From Daphnia carinata (taxonomy: Eukaryota > Arthropoda > Branchiopoda > Diplostraca > Daphniidae), in NCBI RefSeq assembly GCF_022539665.2, contig NC_081335.1:3100001-3164000 (forward strand): 64,000 nucleotides of DNA, written 5' to 3'. The stretch's first letter is position 1. Each line of letters opens with the position of its first letter. Positions 49,401 through 62,687 of the stretch are shown here, one piece after another. Under the pieces are notes generated by a model, which saw only the letters and a list, made by a program, of their open reading frames with translations, was not told the origin of the DNA and searched no databases. The translations under genes and the position numbers were made by a program.

Positions 49401-49489
49401 TATATTTATTATTATCGCATATCATATGTTATCACCTAGGATGTTTATGCAGTCTTTCATAAGTATATGTTTATCTTTCTATCGCTTGC

Positions 49490-49565
49490 ATAAGGTCCAT
49501 AGCTCTGTGGTAGAGCATTTAGCTGCGATACCTGTTACCCTGGGTTCAAACCTCAGAAGATGTAT
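49490..49565 (+). pseudogene. tRNA-like sequence
   Basis: The D-arm is AGCTCTGTGGTAGAGC and the T-arm CTGGGTTCAAACCTCAG (five pairs with one wobble). The anticodon and acceptor stems do not fold cleanly, so a functional tRNA is unlikely. Confidence 0.45.
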
Positions 49566-49663
49566 AAAAATGAAGCAATACATGTAGACAAAAATAGTGC
49601 AGCATTTCAGTTTTATTCTAAGTGTAAATGCAAGTCCGCAAGTGACTAGAAAAAAGCCAACTT

Positions 49664-49740
49664 GATATCATATGATTCATGGCTCATTGGTAGAGGATCG
49701 GCGCGGTATGCCGAATATCCAAGGTTCGATCTCTGGATGT
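49664..49740 (+). pseudogene. tRNA-like sequence, GGU-like anticodon loop
   Basis: The D-arm is GGCTCATTGGTAGAGG. A perfect anticodon stem TCGGC/GCCGA closes a 7-base loop, GCGGTAT. The T-loop GGTTCGATC follows, with one mismatch in the stem. A second T-arm-like hairpin, CTGTGGTTCAAAATCACAG, follows directly at about 49747-49765. Derived from a tRNA but not convincingly functional. Confidence 0.45.
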
Positions 49741-49916
49741 AAGAAGTCTGTGGTTCAAAATCACAGTCTAGTATGTATAGCTGAATAATAAAAACAAAAG
49801 TAAATAATGTAAAATCGTTTTTATTGTCCCTCCTTCCACCCACATATCCACCACTTTCACATACGTTTCAAAATACAATACACCACATACAGTACATACA
49901 CAAATACACTTAAAAC

Positions 49917-50232
49917 TAACCCGTTGGCTGCCACGCCACCTATCTACAATAGCTACTGTCGCTATCAAAGGGATAGCGACCAAGGGGGCCGGGTGGGCCG
50001 GGCTGAGACGGCGATGAGACCTTTACGGAAATGCACATCCAAGGTCTACATCGCCGTCTCGATCAAGGGATTCCCTGTGGTGCATTGCCTTTGGGGCCAT
50101 TCGGCCAATCTTGGGCAGTGGCGCTGCTCCACCCCATGGCAGATAGGCCATAGAGCAGAACAGCGCGGCCCGTCCCTGTCAAGCTACAAAAAAAAAGGGG
50201 ATCAAAGTGGGTGGGTGGCAGCCAACGGGTTA
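49917..50232. mobile_element. 316-bp element with 18-bp terminal inverted repeats
   Basis: TAACCCGTTGGCTGCCAC at the left end is the exact reverse complement of GTGGCAGCCAACGGGTTA at the right. The inside is GC-rich compared with its surroundings and has small hairpins (CGCTATC/GATAGCG). It encodes nothing recognisable and no target-site duplication is clear. It fits a non-autonomous DNA transposon. Confidence 0.65.
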
Positions 50233-50279
50233 ATTTGCAAGACATAATACAACATAAAACAAAACACAACCATACCACG

Positions 50280-50575
50280 AAGACGAGGCGACCACGAGGT
50301 GACGAAGGGGCGATAGGGGAGGCGAAGGCGGCGTGACCACGGGGCGAAGACGGGGCGATGGGCGAAGCGGAGACGGGACGACGGGCGAGGCGAAGAAGGG
50401 GCGACGAGCGAGGTGAAGACGGCGCGACCACGAGGCGAAGAAGGGGCGACGGGCAAGGCGAAGATGGGGCGACTGGCGAGGCGAAGTCGGGACGACGGGC
50501 GATGCGAAGACGGGACGACGGGCGAAGCGAAGACGGGATGACGGGCAAGGTGACGACGGGTGTGGCGAAGATGAA
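50280..50575. repeat. 23-bp GC-rich minisatellite
   Basis: About 12-13 tandem units close to GACGGGACGACGGGCGAGGCGAA, period 22-23 bases. Long open frames cross it on both strands because the unit lacks stops in any frame. It lies next to the 316-bp inverted-repeat element and stands out sharply in base composition. Confidence 0.8.
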
Positions 50576-52714
50576 GAAGGCTTTGTTCTAAATCGTAAAA
50601 GTAAAGAAAAAGAACTAGTTAGTGGGAAATATAAGATTGTTGTTGTAACCAAACGTTGAAAGCTATTTGACTTACTTCTGCTGTCCGAAGGCTAGAAAGA
50701 CTGTAGGGCCAGCAAATAGGCAGCAGACGGCTAAGAGTTGGCAATTCTATGGTTGAATGTTCAATTTAAATAAAAAAGCAAACCATATGAGGCATAAGAA
50801 AAACTCAAAATACCAATAGAAATTGTGTTAAGGTACATGTCTGTGTCCGTTGGTAGGCTAAGTAGAGATTACAACTGCCAAAATGACTGTCATTACAGTT
50901 GACACTGCAACGAAGATGAATATGGTGCACCACTCAGATCACGATTGACAGGAGACCATGAGTGGTTAAAGAGTAGAAGAACGATACTATGTTATTCCTA
51001 CCCATAGGATTTGCATCTTTGGTGCCATTCCTCAACAGGAAGTATTCTTTACAAATGAAGTTTCATGAGCTAAACCTTAAAAGCAAAATCCATCAATGAG
51101 ATTCTGATAAAAAAACATTAGTCTTATACCTCTCAATGAGCACTGGTATAGCTTGATGAATGCAATGTAGTAGGTTGCTAATAGTTTTCTGGTTTGACAG
51201 CTGACACAGGTGATTACAAGACATGTACCATAAACACCAAGCATTCTGTGGGCTTCACTTCTAAAACACACTCAGGGATGAAAACGTACAGAAGCACCAT
51301 TAGATTTTCTTAAGTTTTCCATTGGAGTATGACATATTTAACAGAAACTTTCGAACACAGCTTTCACCGCTCCCACATAGTCAGCAAGTCAATAGTGGCA
51401 CAGCAGCGTCATCTTGTTTTCCAATTAACAACCGAAAAATTCATCAAAATTGAAAATCTTGCTTTTTTGAGACGGGAACTGCACTGATGTGAACTCTTTA
51501 AATATACTTTTAGAGCGTGAATCCCCCCCCCCCCCCAACCACCCCCATATTGGCTACTACCATTTCAATTTTATTTTAACAAATACAGCGACCAAAACCA
51601 CAAACGGCATTTTTAAAATATAGCGATTTAACATGTTTTTGAGCCCGATTTTTTCACTGTTTTTTATCTATTTATCCAAAAACCTAGATATTTCTAGGAA
51701 AATACATGATTTGGGTTCACAGTTCAACAAGGATTCTGATTGCGCTTCACACACATCTAGAAATTTCGCAAGTTGACGTATCTCTGGATTGTTAGCTAGT
51801 CAACATCTGTATGATAATACACTTTTCTTTTTTTGTACAGCTGCAATGGTATTTCGGTTATAAGTTCCACGGCAAAATTTCTCCATTGAAACAAGGACGC
51901 CAATTGTGCGTTATCTTGTGCCTATTTTCAATTAAATGGATACGCCGTCACTTATCTGCTCGGAAGAGCTCACTTTGGCCTGGAATATTGTTTTGAATGG
52001 TGTAATTAGTATACATTGCATACATTAGATTGAATCAATTACTTTTTGGCATACGTTCTTTAATTGTGTGAGGCTGTCAAATCGTCGACAGGCGGTATCT
52101 AAAGGAGGAAATCAGCTAAGAGCTTGCGGACGCATCAATAAACGCAAAACTATTAAAAAATTATAAAGATAGCCTGAAACCAAATTGTAAAGAAAATTAA
52201 TTTTAGTTTCCAGCACTTCGGTACAGGTATCATCGTCAACGTGGGCGCAGGTGATTTTTCCATGTTCATTGTATCAGGTCACCAACTTCTACTAGATGAG
52301 TCAAGAGGAAATGAGGTTACACGAACAGATAATTAACCATACAATTCAACTGATAGATAAAAATACCATGATGCGTGGAAGTGAAATACACCACATCACA
52401 ACTGTTAAAACTGTCAGAACATTCACCACCCATGCAAAACATTTTCTGATTTATTGATCTTCATCACCTAACCTATACCAAGAAAACCAAACACAATTAG
52501 TGCAGAACATTTTGCTGATGAAAGTTAACAAATACCTGACAAATTTACTGCAGACCAGCAATTCCAGATGGACTCCCACACAACATTCCAGATAAACAAA
52601 ACAGTAGTAATTCCTAAACAAACATCTTGCAATAGTGGTAAATATAATGCAGTAACTGGTAAATATAACATCTCACATGAACAACAAATGTGAACGGAAC
52701 CATTCGAAAATGAA
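50576..52714. other. AT-rich region inside the inverted 183-bp pair
   Basis: No gene, RNA or transposon protein was recognised. A poly-C run is near 51524-51537. Confidence 0.45.
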
Positions 52715-52897
52715 GTAAACACATCATCGGACTAAGCGGACCCCCACGTCCCCTTTCCGGCCAGAGCCCTCCAAACCTCGGTATATGTTGTTTTTAAATA
52801 TACCGTACAGTAGGGGCATGACCCCCTACGGGCTTATTATGAGTCAAGGGAAAACGGGGCTACGGAAAGGAAGGGAGCCCAGATATGCACTTCAATT
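52715..52897 (-). repeat. 183-bp repeat, right inverted copy
   Basis: Reverse complement of the copy at 48626-48808, with about six substitutions and no indels. Outer ends of the two copies are 4272 bp apart. AT-rich flanks hide any target-site duplication. Confidence 0.85.
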
Positions 52898-55800
52898 TAT
52901 ATATATCAAATACCATAACACGAGTCAATGTCATCCTATTCATGAGTTATTCCAATCATGTTTCCAAACGTCAACTTAAATAAAATCCAACCTCATTCTG
53001 AAGCCTCATTCCAGATCTATTATGGCATTTTACCTAAAATACAAAACAAAAGTTAATTAATACAAAACATTTTTGCTTGTGGAACTTACTTCAAACAGTA
53101 TTATTGTGTGTACTCCTTGTAGGGGTTTATACTTGAAACCCATCTGACAGAATTTATAAGTGAAATCCAAACACGACATAGTATGAACACCCAATTATTT
53201 ATGCTAACAGTCAACTTGAAGTTCAGTAGAGGTGTGCATTTCCAATACAGCTAATATCCTTTTAGAATAAATAAGTGTAGGTTAGCATTTCGTCTGAAAT
53301 CAGTTTTTAAATAATATTGATGTAGGGGAAATACACAAACCTTTGCAAAACAATTAAAAAAACCAAAATGAATCCTTATTTTCCATAATGCTACGCCCCG
53401 TTATTTGCCGCTGCCTGTTAGAATGACTTTATGGTCATTTCCATATCAAACGGTTCACTTAACAATTGAACGACACATACCCAGTGCGATGTGGCACAGA
53501 TGTCTTCAAAAAAATTTTCAGCTGACCAATGAACTCCTGATTTCAGTGATCAGCATACCTGTTAACCAATAATGGAGAAAAGAAAAAAAGAAATCATAAA
53601 CACATCAGAATAAGACTTTGAAAAATAAAGAAAATCAAAAAATTTTGAGCAACTGCTGAGGTTTTTCTAATAGCAACATTTTCTATACTTTTATGCTTTT
53701 ATTAATGGTATTACCGAAGCAATACTTACATTTTCATTTAGTGCAAATGAAAGAGCTTCCATTAAAGAAACTTGCACCAATTATTCACACACTCTTACTA
53801 GGCTGGGCTAAGAAACCTGGTTCAGCAATCTTACCGTCAAAACAATTAATCTAATGATTATTACAAACTATTGGAGACTACTCCACATAGACGAAACAAT
53901 GGACCAAAAACAATGAGTAACAACAATCAAAAACAAAATACTACATTGTAACTAGCTTACAAGAAAGGATCCAAGAACAGACATATTAGTAAGGCAAATT
54001 TCCGATTCAGTCTGCCGAGAGCTCTATATGGTACAGCAGCTCCCATCCAGAAGTTTACAGGGTGCTAGCTTTTAACAAATGAAATGACTTACACTGATGG
54101 TAAAAAAAAAATGGGTTTGGATTGTTTTCCCATCGCTAAAAACATTTTCAGAATAACTTATTCTAATGTTAAACAAGAATTTGTCGTTCTGAGGCTGCAA
54201 TGCTAAATCACACTAACCTATGGTATTGGACAACTTACAAATCCTGCAAACATACTGTGTTGAACCTGTGAAAGAAATGAAATTCAGTTTCAGATGTAGA
54301 TAAAACTCAAACACAGGAGTTTTTTATTACAAAAAAAAATAGTTGGATAACTGCATGGCTGGATTTACAGCAGGCTTCTTTTGATGAACAGCTGGAATTT
54401 TCCTGCAATATCCTTTCCATGATATGTTTGGTCAATCACAAATGAAGGTACCTAAGTGAAAAATGGTAAAAATCGCAACATAACCAGGGGTGACTAACGA
54501 ATGTTTACCCGAGTAATAGTTTGCTGGCAGCCAGTAAGAAAACAAGATTTTTTTTAACTGAATCATTTCAAGAATCCATTCTGAACAAAAAATGTTTTAA
54601 CGAAACTCACTTTTCCAAGTACGAACAATTTAACAGTCCAAATGGGAAGATGGAAGAATTCTAGAAGATATAACAGCAAACAATCAGAGACCCAAGATGT
54701 ACTTTTACAATTATTATTCGAGGTAAAAGTTTTTGCACGGTATTCAGTATAGTGTCACGAAGTGCTTTTGCCCTGCGGATACCAGGTGGCGCAGGGATGA
54801 TGACGTAATGCTAGCGCGATGCAGCACAGATATTCAGTGTATTTGAAACACGGTTGACATAGTGAAAAAAAGAACAATTTTCCAGGAATCAACATTAAAT
54901 TTTGAATACATTCTGTGATTTAAAAAAATTCCAATGAGTATCAGATTTTGCAGGTTCTTGAGGAAAAATTCCCACGGTCATTCCCATATGAATGGATGTC
55001 TTTCACGTTTTTTGGCCTTCAAGTTTTTTAATTAAACGTCAAAAACAATAAATAAAGTGTCGCTAACTGCACTTTGTTTTCTTTTATTTTTAAAACGGCT
55101 GGTTTTAGGAGAAAGCCAATAGCTGAATCAAAATCAGCGTTCAATTTTGATTATGCCGTGTGATTTGTGCTGTAGCAAAACTGCGCTATAGCGTTCCGGC
55201 GCGCCAACTTCTCTTACCCTATTTCCTGTTTATTCCAGAAATGTCTATGTCACGGATATGGGTTTCGCAAGCAGTCTGGTGGAGAGCCGTTGAACTCGGT
55301 GAGCCTGGTATCCACTGGGAGGTATGTTGATATGCGTCAAACAGATGAGTACACCTCCGTTAGCAGCTAACGAATGTAAAAAGCAAAAATGTAGGTGCGC
55401 TCTAATAAAGCGAAAGCAGATTGTGAAAAACTTACCCATGTGAAAACCATTGAAGTCTGATCGGTACTGTAGTCTCACCTAAAACCAGCATGTAAATACG
55501 TTTTCATGTTTCGTTAAAAAGACATGAAAAAAACAAGAATTAGTAACACGGAAAAGAAATAGATGTATTGAAACAAATAAATGTCGGTAAATTTTGATAT
55601 TTTGAAAATAACGACTGGAATCGAACGGTGGGAAGACACTTATGAACAGATGAAATGGCAACTATAGATGAAAAAACATCAAAATGTTTGACATCCTTTT
55701 TTTTTTTCGTTTTGTGTTTTTTTCTTCTGTTTTTCCCTTTTTTTCAAAATAGATATCATTGCAGCATGATTTGTAGTGGAAATTCTTGGAAAAGATATGG

Positions 55801-56064
55801 TTACAAAACAGGTGTCATATTAAAGAATGGAATTATTGAATTATAGAATCATTAATTTTGATAAAGGAATTAACCAAATAAAAAAAAAAAACTTCGAAAA
55901 AGGAGAGAAAAAAGTAGTGGAAAATCAAAAATAGAATAACATTGATATAGATTTTGTTTTTCCCCTACAATGAAAACCTGTTGATAAAATTTGAATTGTT
56001 TAGAACATAATTTTTTTCCCCCTTTAAATAAGTAACACGATTTATGATAAGGAAATATAAAAAA
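52898..56064. other. AT-rich region with no supported gene
   Basis: Only short open frames without motifs. A GC-richer patch at 54755-54830 and another at 55180-55330 stand out but encode nothing recognisable. The region downstream of the RasGRF stop codon at 56065 presumably includes its 3' untranslated region. Confidence 0.45.
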
Positions 56065-59000
56065 TCACTGGGTTGGGCTTCCGGTGCCTCCGGTGGTGCT
56101 GACAACGGCCGCTGGTGATAAGGTGGACAACAGGCATGAACCTACTTGATGGCTAATCGATCCCAATCGGGACGTTCGCGGCTCGATTTCTAACGACATT
56201 TGATACAACTCTTCATCATCAACTAGATTATTGGCATCCAGCAGATAACTGTTGACTTTAGCCGAGTGCTCAATCTTGTAGCTTGTTGACTGGAAGTGCC
56301 TTATTTCACGGATGACGTGGGCCACCTGTTGGTCAAACAGAAAAACATTACAAATTGAAACAACATGTTTTAGTGAAGTTGAAATCGTGTGACCATTCTC
56401 ATTTTAGAGAAATTGAGCAAGCCGTCCTCGGTGAAATCGGGTGTACCTTCCTCGATGAATGACAAGTCAGTGAGGTACATACCAAGGTATGGAATACACG
56501 GCGGATCGCACCGGTGCAGAGCGTCACGTAGGTTCCGGAACCTTCCGTCTGTCGAGACGATACTTTGTAGTTTGTCAATAGTTTGCCTCGTCTGTTGCAA
56601 AACAAAATGTTTGACGACAAGAAGCGTAAAACGATAAATTAAGTTTATAAAGAAAAACAAAAAACACCGTTTTGGAAAGTTTTTCCCAAGTCTTCTTGAG
56701 CCGAAAGACGCCGCTATTGGTGAATGCGGAGCAAATTTGAAGCACGCCATTACTACAATTTAAGAAAATAATGTAATAAACTGAACGAGAATCCATCCGT
56801 AGTCGAAACTGAAAAGCAAACTAGTCAAACAAATGTTTACAAGTTGTGAAGGCAGCGGCAAATGTCTGCAACGGCTGTCCACTTTTCAATCACAGCGATG
56901 CGGGCCGCCAAATTAGGCCGGCGGATCACTTCAGAGGCTACTAATCGCGAAACCTATCAACATAATTTAATTAAAATGCATCCTTATTACGTATTTCACA
57001 AAAAGTATAATTTGCCTCATTGAAGCGTTTGGTGATCAGAATGATATGGGGTGCTCTGAAAAGCTTGTCCGGCTTCATCCATGCTTGTCCCAAAAGCTCT
57101 CTAAAAAAAAATCATACATGAAAAATGAACACGTTTCTCTACTGACACTGTAGAGGAAAGAATACTTACTCGCTCTTGATGGAAGCTAAAATGGCATGGT
57201 CCAGAACTGTCATTTGTTCTGCAATCTCTAGAGCTGACAAGGTCTCTATGTTTTCACGACTTGGAATCTAATGACGTAAACATTGAAAATGTATCAGCAT
57301 TACACTCTATAACTGAATGTTGATTTTACCACAGGTTGAGCTAACAAAATTCCAAGATCAATCTTGGTGTGTGACGGATCGTCTCTTGTTAACAGCTGCA
57401 ACAGTTGCGAGGCGGCCTTGTGCTCAGCGGGCAATAATTGCGGTGAAGACAAAACATCCTCCAAGAATTCGATCGTCAAATTCTTCAAACGCAAATCTCC
57501 AGAAGTTGACGATTCGAAATCATCGCGGTGCTTGGAGATCCAGTGGCGCAAGACACTTAGCACACGCATCGTGGCGGCTGAAGACATGATGCTTTCCTTC
57601 CGATCGCGACCCATCTGACCTCCTGTGGCCCCTAGGCCACCAGATCCACCACCTCCACTTTCTCCTCCGGAAGGCTGCTGTTGGACGGGACCACCGAAAC
57701 TACCACGCGGATCGGTAGAGGGCAAATTAATACTGCAATAGGTTTGAGATCGTGTTCCTCCGGCGCCTACTGAACCTCCACCCACACCGACACTTCCAGG
57801 GCCAGTCCGCGCCGTACCTGCCGGTAAGGAATAATCGCGCGGATTGCTTGATCCAGCCGTAGCTACAGCGAATGCTGCCGCTGCTGAGGAAGTACTACTC
57901 CTATAAAATTAAAATCAACACATTATTCCATCTGGAAGCGGATGATTCTGAACAAATTGTTACCTTCTCTGCGATTGGCGATGAGATGTGACAACGACTC
58001 CAGCGCCAACTCGGATATTGTCGGATTGGGTCGAATACGATGTCGATTGGCGTGCGGACGAAGTGACGGTGGACGTTGTTCCATCACCGTAACGACTTCC
58101 AGCACCGTAATAACTGCTGCCGATGCTCACCCTCTGCTGTTGCGACGGATGAGGTGGGTGCTGTCCAGCAGAGCTACCACTACGTCCACTTCCTACGCCG
58201 CTGTAACCTGACGATTGGTTGCCTGGTCTAGGCTCAGACATGAGCAAATCATCCATGACTTCCATATCTAACGAGGGTCCGGTTATCTATCATTCAACAA
58301 GAAAAGGAGACGATTAAATGTTATGACTTGTTGACGTAAAAGGAATAAATTAAAAGACCATTGATTCTCTGCGGGAAATGGTGGCCTGGTGAGACGATGT
58401 GGAAAATGAGGGCACTGGATGGGGCGTGACAGTTGTCGGAATTTCCAGTTGATATTCGTGACTGGGTTTCGATCCGTGTTGGTCTGGCTGCAAATAGCCG
58501 TGGCCCGACACGACATTGGTCGCAGCGATCGACGGTACGTTGCCATCATTAGCTCCGCTTACGCTAAAGGATGTTAACGTTTGCGTACTGCTACTCAAGG
58601 CGACAAGCGTTGACGTGGAGCTACTGCAATTGTTTTCTAAGAGCAAAAAATAATTTTAATATTTCCTTTTATGACAAATGTATCGAATATTTGTATTAGG
58701 CTATTCACCTGAAAGAGTTTCGGCACTCGACGATAATTCCATGCCTTTTTTAGGAATGGTCAAGTGCTGCTGTTTAGAGCGTTCTTTAATGCCTGGACCA
58801 CTTTGAGTAGGGCCGGTATTAGTAGAAGATTTCTCCGTTTCAGCTTCTTCTTCATTAGGTGTTTCGCGAATTTCGACTCCATCGAAGCGACTCCCTCGAC
58901 GGCTGACAGATACGTCACCAACGGACGGACGGCTGCTCCACTGATTGCTCCCGCGAGGACTAGTAAACGGGCTGTTGCGGGGACTTGCTTTTGGACTTCC

Positions 59001-62000
59001 TAATTTTTCAAGATAAAAATGAAGAATGATTGAAATTTTATACTCATTTATCCTGTAGTCGTTTTCACTCAATTTTTACGATGGAAATCAACAAGAATTT
59101 ATTTTAAGCCAATAAAATAATTTATTTCTTTTACCTAAGACGGCGCTTCCGCCGCTGATGCGCCTAGCGGGCGATCCGAGAACGCTCTTGTACGTCGGAT
59201 AGAGGACGCTCTGGTCTAAGTGGCAAGGCACGCCGAATTCAATTGAACTGTGAAAAATACGTATATATTTTTTCCTTAATCCGATCTCTCCTTCTTTTTT
59301 TTCAGACATGTCTACGTCTTGTGCCATATTAATTCTGATTGATCTTTCTGCAGAAGCAAAGAAAATTGCGTGCGTAAACCAAACCTAATGGAACAACGGG
59401 CGTTGTCGTGCTGCGCCGGTTCGGCGTTCGACGTAGCGTAAAAGACCTTCTTGAGGGCATCAAGGACGGTGACACCATCGGTGAAGACGCGATACGTCAG
59501 CAGGAACGTGTTGAGGAAATCAATGGAGAGGAAGCGCAGATCAGTCAGACGTTCCAACAGCCTCTCCGGAGTGGCGTAGCGAATTTGCGGGACCTGCACG
59601 ATCGGTCGGGACATACACAAACGAAACAAAAAGGGGAGATCAAGCAGGGAAACAAAACAAAAAAAAATTTCAAAACCAAAAACTAAAATATACCGTTCCT
59701 TAATGTAATTAAATGCATTTTTAAAATGTGGCAACGGCGAAATATTATTTTTTATTTCACAATCACTTTTTTCCACTAAGATAATTTAAATTAATGGTTT
59801 TCACCTTTTCTATTTGCTATTGGCTGGTTGCTATAGTTACGTTGCATATATGATAACTAACAACGAGGATTATAAACGGGCGTACATCACAAATAAAAAC
59901 TGGGCTTTAGCCTAACATTTAACGAGATCTTTCTTTCAAAGTGGTGACAACAAATTGAAAACGACTACTACTTGTGCGCATTGTATCCGATGCCATCAAA
60001 TTCGATTATTCTGTTTGTTTGTTTTTTCCCTCCCTTTATCGGCATTTCATATGCATTTGTTTTTTGTGTGTGTTTGTGTGTTTTTTTTTGTTTTTTTTTA
60101 AGTGCCTACTACGGACTCTAGGGGACTGACTTTGCACGAGTTGAGGGTGCGGCTGAATCGAATGTCGATGTCGTCGTTGAAGAGACGCGGATCGTTGCGC
60201 ACCGAGTGCGGGTGGGTCACCGACGAAGCGTCAGAGATGGAACTGTGGACAAAGTCGTTGAAATGGACGTTGTCGATACACTGTGAGGACGCAACAACAA
60301 AAACAGAGATGCATTAAATTCCAAGCAATCAAATTGATGGATGTTTTATTACCTGACTGATGTCGGAAATCCAAGCGGCCTTGTCCTGCATGGATGGCGC
60401 TACTAAATGGACCACTTTGCCCGGTCCGTTGCCCGATTTGTTCTCCACAATCAACTGGAAATCCAGGCCGTGATAATTATTGCCCGATTGCTGTTTGGAC
60501 CTGTCCGCCGTGGCGCTACTATCGCTCATCTCACTCGACGTTTGGCTCGAAGTCGAGCAAAGACTCTCTGCAGATCAATACGTCATCATAAGGATTCAAC
60601 ATGGCTCTCTCAATTCTGATGACAGTATCGAGAAAAGCAAAAAAAAAAAAAAAAAAGAAAAAGGGGGGTGGGGGGTTAATTTGTCTCTTTAATGTACCGT
60701 CGTCGTCATCGCAGCTGTTGGTTTCAGTCGGATCCTCGATCAGAGTTGCGTCTACAAAAGGAATCTTGCCGATTTCCGGTAGAAGATGCAACTTGCCATC
60801 TGACGTCCTAAACATTAAACAATTTTCAAAAGACAAATGGTACGATAAAACAAAACAAAAACACTCCAAGAAAAATAAACGAAAGAAAAGAATATGTGAA
60901 AAATAACTGAATGACCTGGTGGCGATAATGAGCGTGTTGGAAAAAAGGAAACATTGTCGAACTTCTCCGCGTTCACCTCCCACCGTTCCAACGCTTCCCC
61001 TCCGGCTGGACAGACTCAGTCGACCCTTTTGAGAGCGTGCTTTCTCTTTGACAATGTGCAACAAACTACCCTGGCGGACAAAGACCTGAGTGACGTCCAT
61101 CAAGATGTCGCAGCCTTCGACAATCATCCGCTCGATGGCTAAACATTTGCGGATGTTTTCCGTCTCGCTGACCTGTCCAATGTTTTTGTTTTTTAAATTT
61201 TGCATCCATCATTAGTCCTTCCATTCATCTTGAAATAATTACTTCGTCGTGCATTTGACGCGAGAGATGCTCCAGCTGGACGCGGGCGTTCTCCAAGCTG
61301 CGGCGCTCGACGTGCTCGTGCGGAGTGTGGGCCAAGATCTCGTGCAAAGTGATAATGTAACGCGGGATCTGATGCATCGGATACGTTAGAAACGTCTCCA
61401 AAGAGCGGCCCTTGCAAGCCGAATGCTCCTCGAGACGCGATAAGACGCTGGAGAACTGCGGGTTCTGTTTACATTCCGTCAGGATCTGCAAGCTGAAATG
61501 ATGATTCCTCACGTACTCTTGGTAGATGTTGAGCATCGGCAGCAGAACGTCGAATAAATCACCTGAAAACAATTCAACGTTTTTATCTTTTAAGTCTTCA
61601 ATTACATTTTCTTATTCTTCAAAAATAAAAGAAAAAAGAGACAAGTAGTTGTTGAAACGATAGATGAAAGAAGAGATGTTTTCATCGGAGAGTTTGAATT
61701 TCCTTTTATCTCTTCGAATCAAGACTCGCTTGTGATTTTTTAAATCTTATAAGAAATACGAGCAAAATTGGGTGGGCATATAGAAACTAATAAGGCATTG
61801 CTAGTGATCAAGTTGTAACGGGGGGGGGTAATAAGAAAGTGGAACGAGAAAATGACGATTCTTGCCTTTGCCCGTCTCTACTGTATCATCTGATATAGGT
61901 ATAATTGGCTTGAACAAAAACTTTTAAGGGCCATTACCGAGGACGAGCGTGGGCCAGTTGTTCATGCGAGCTTGTAGGCCTTTGTAGAAGATCTGGTGGA

Positions 62001-62687
62001 GAAAGAGGATCGTCTCCGAGTTGAGAAAGATGGAGCTGACGTCTTCGTGCGAACAGGGCGGCCTTCATGGTAACGTGCATATCCCCGACGAACACATTCG
62101 TGTTTTAAAGGTGCCAAAATGAGATTTTAAATCGAACATCTAAAAATATAATATTTATGTCGTACTTTTTAGAGCTGGCGGCCATTTTGAAAGGTCGATA
62201 AAATCGAGCCACTAAGATCTCTAATTGCTGAACGTTCTCTTCCTCGTCTTCCAGCATCCGGAAAACCAAACTATTGTGAATCAAAATTGCCAAATCAAAA
62301 ACCAAATATTCGTCAAGGGAAACAAACTTCTTGGAAATGAATTTGATGATCAAGTAAAGTTTACCTGTTCCTTTTGCGCATGCTCTCGGCGTGCGGGGAT
62401 TTGATGTACTCTTCGACGATAACTTTCCATCGGTGACGGCAAAGCCAGCCGCGGAAGAATCCCTGGACTTTGCGGATCTTCTTCAAGTCATCGAGTTCGA
62501 CGTTGCCAGTAGATCCCACTCCGCCGTGGGCGCTCCCCTCGGCTCCCTGCCGACTGCTCCCCAATCCAAGGCCGATGCCTCCAGAGGAGCCGATGCCACC
62601 CGTAGCTCCCCCGATACCTCCGCTGCCTCCGGTAGCACTCGGTGTTAACCGCCACTCCTTTTTGAGCGTGCACAACTGCTTAGACAT
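56065..62687 (-). CDS. RASGRF: Ras-specific guanine nucleotide-releasing factor (RasGRF)
   Basis: Twenty - strand exons: 62687-62365, 62270-62166, 62062-61938, 61562-61243, 61172-60916, 60807-60698, 60567-60353, 60280-60131, 59593-59385, 59247-59135, 58999-58709, 58636-58359, 58286-57964, 57900-57330, 57267-57170, 57100-57016, 56953-56841, 56752-56668, 56591-56394 and 56325-56065; 1409 codons before stop. Domain order: Gly-rich insert (20-65), IQ motif ([15 protein letters not shown], about 74-92), DH/RhoGEF (about 110-300; [29 protein letters not shown]), PH, REM ([20 protein letters not shown], about 537), a long Ser-rich linker with AFAVATAG, and the CDC25 Ras-GEF domain (about 1135-1370; [38 protein letters not shown]). 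RasGRFs load GTP on Ras and Rac after calcium-calmodulin binding. The family's N-terminal PH domain is not seen. The ATG at 62687 may therefore be internal, with earlier exons beyond 64000, or a short isoform. One intron is GC-AG. Confidence 0.92.

Noticed and set aside
50063-50652. Long - strand Ser/Pro/Arg-rich open frames
   Set aside because: They are produced by the 23-bp minisatellite, which lacks stops in every frame.
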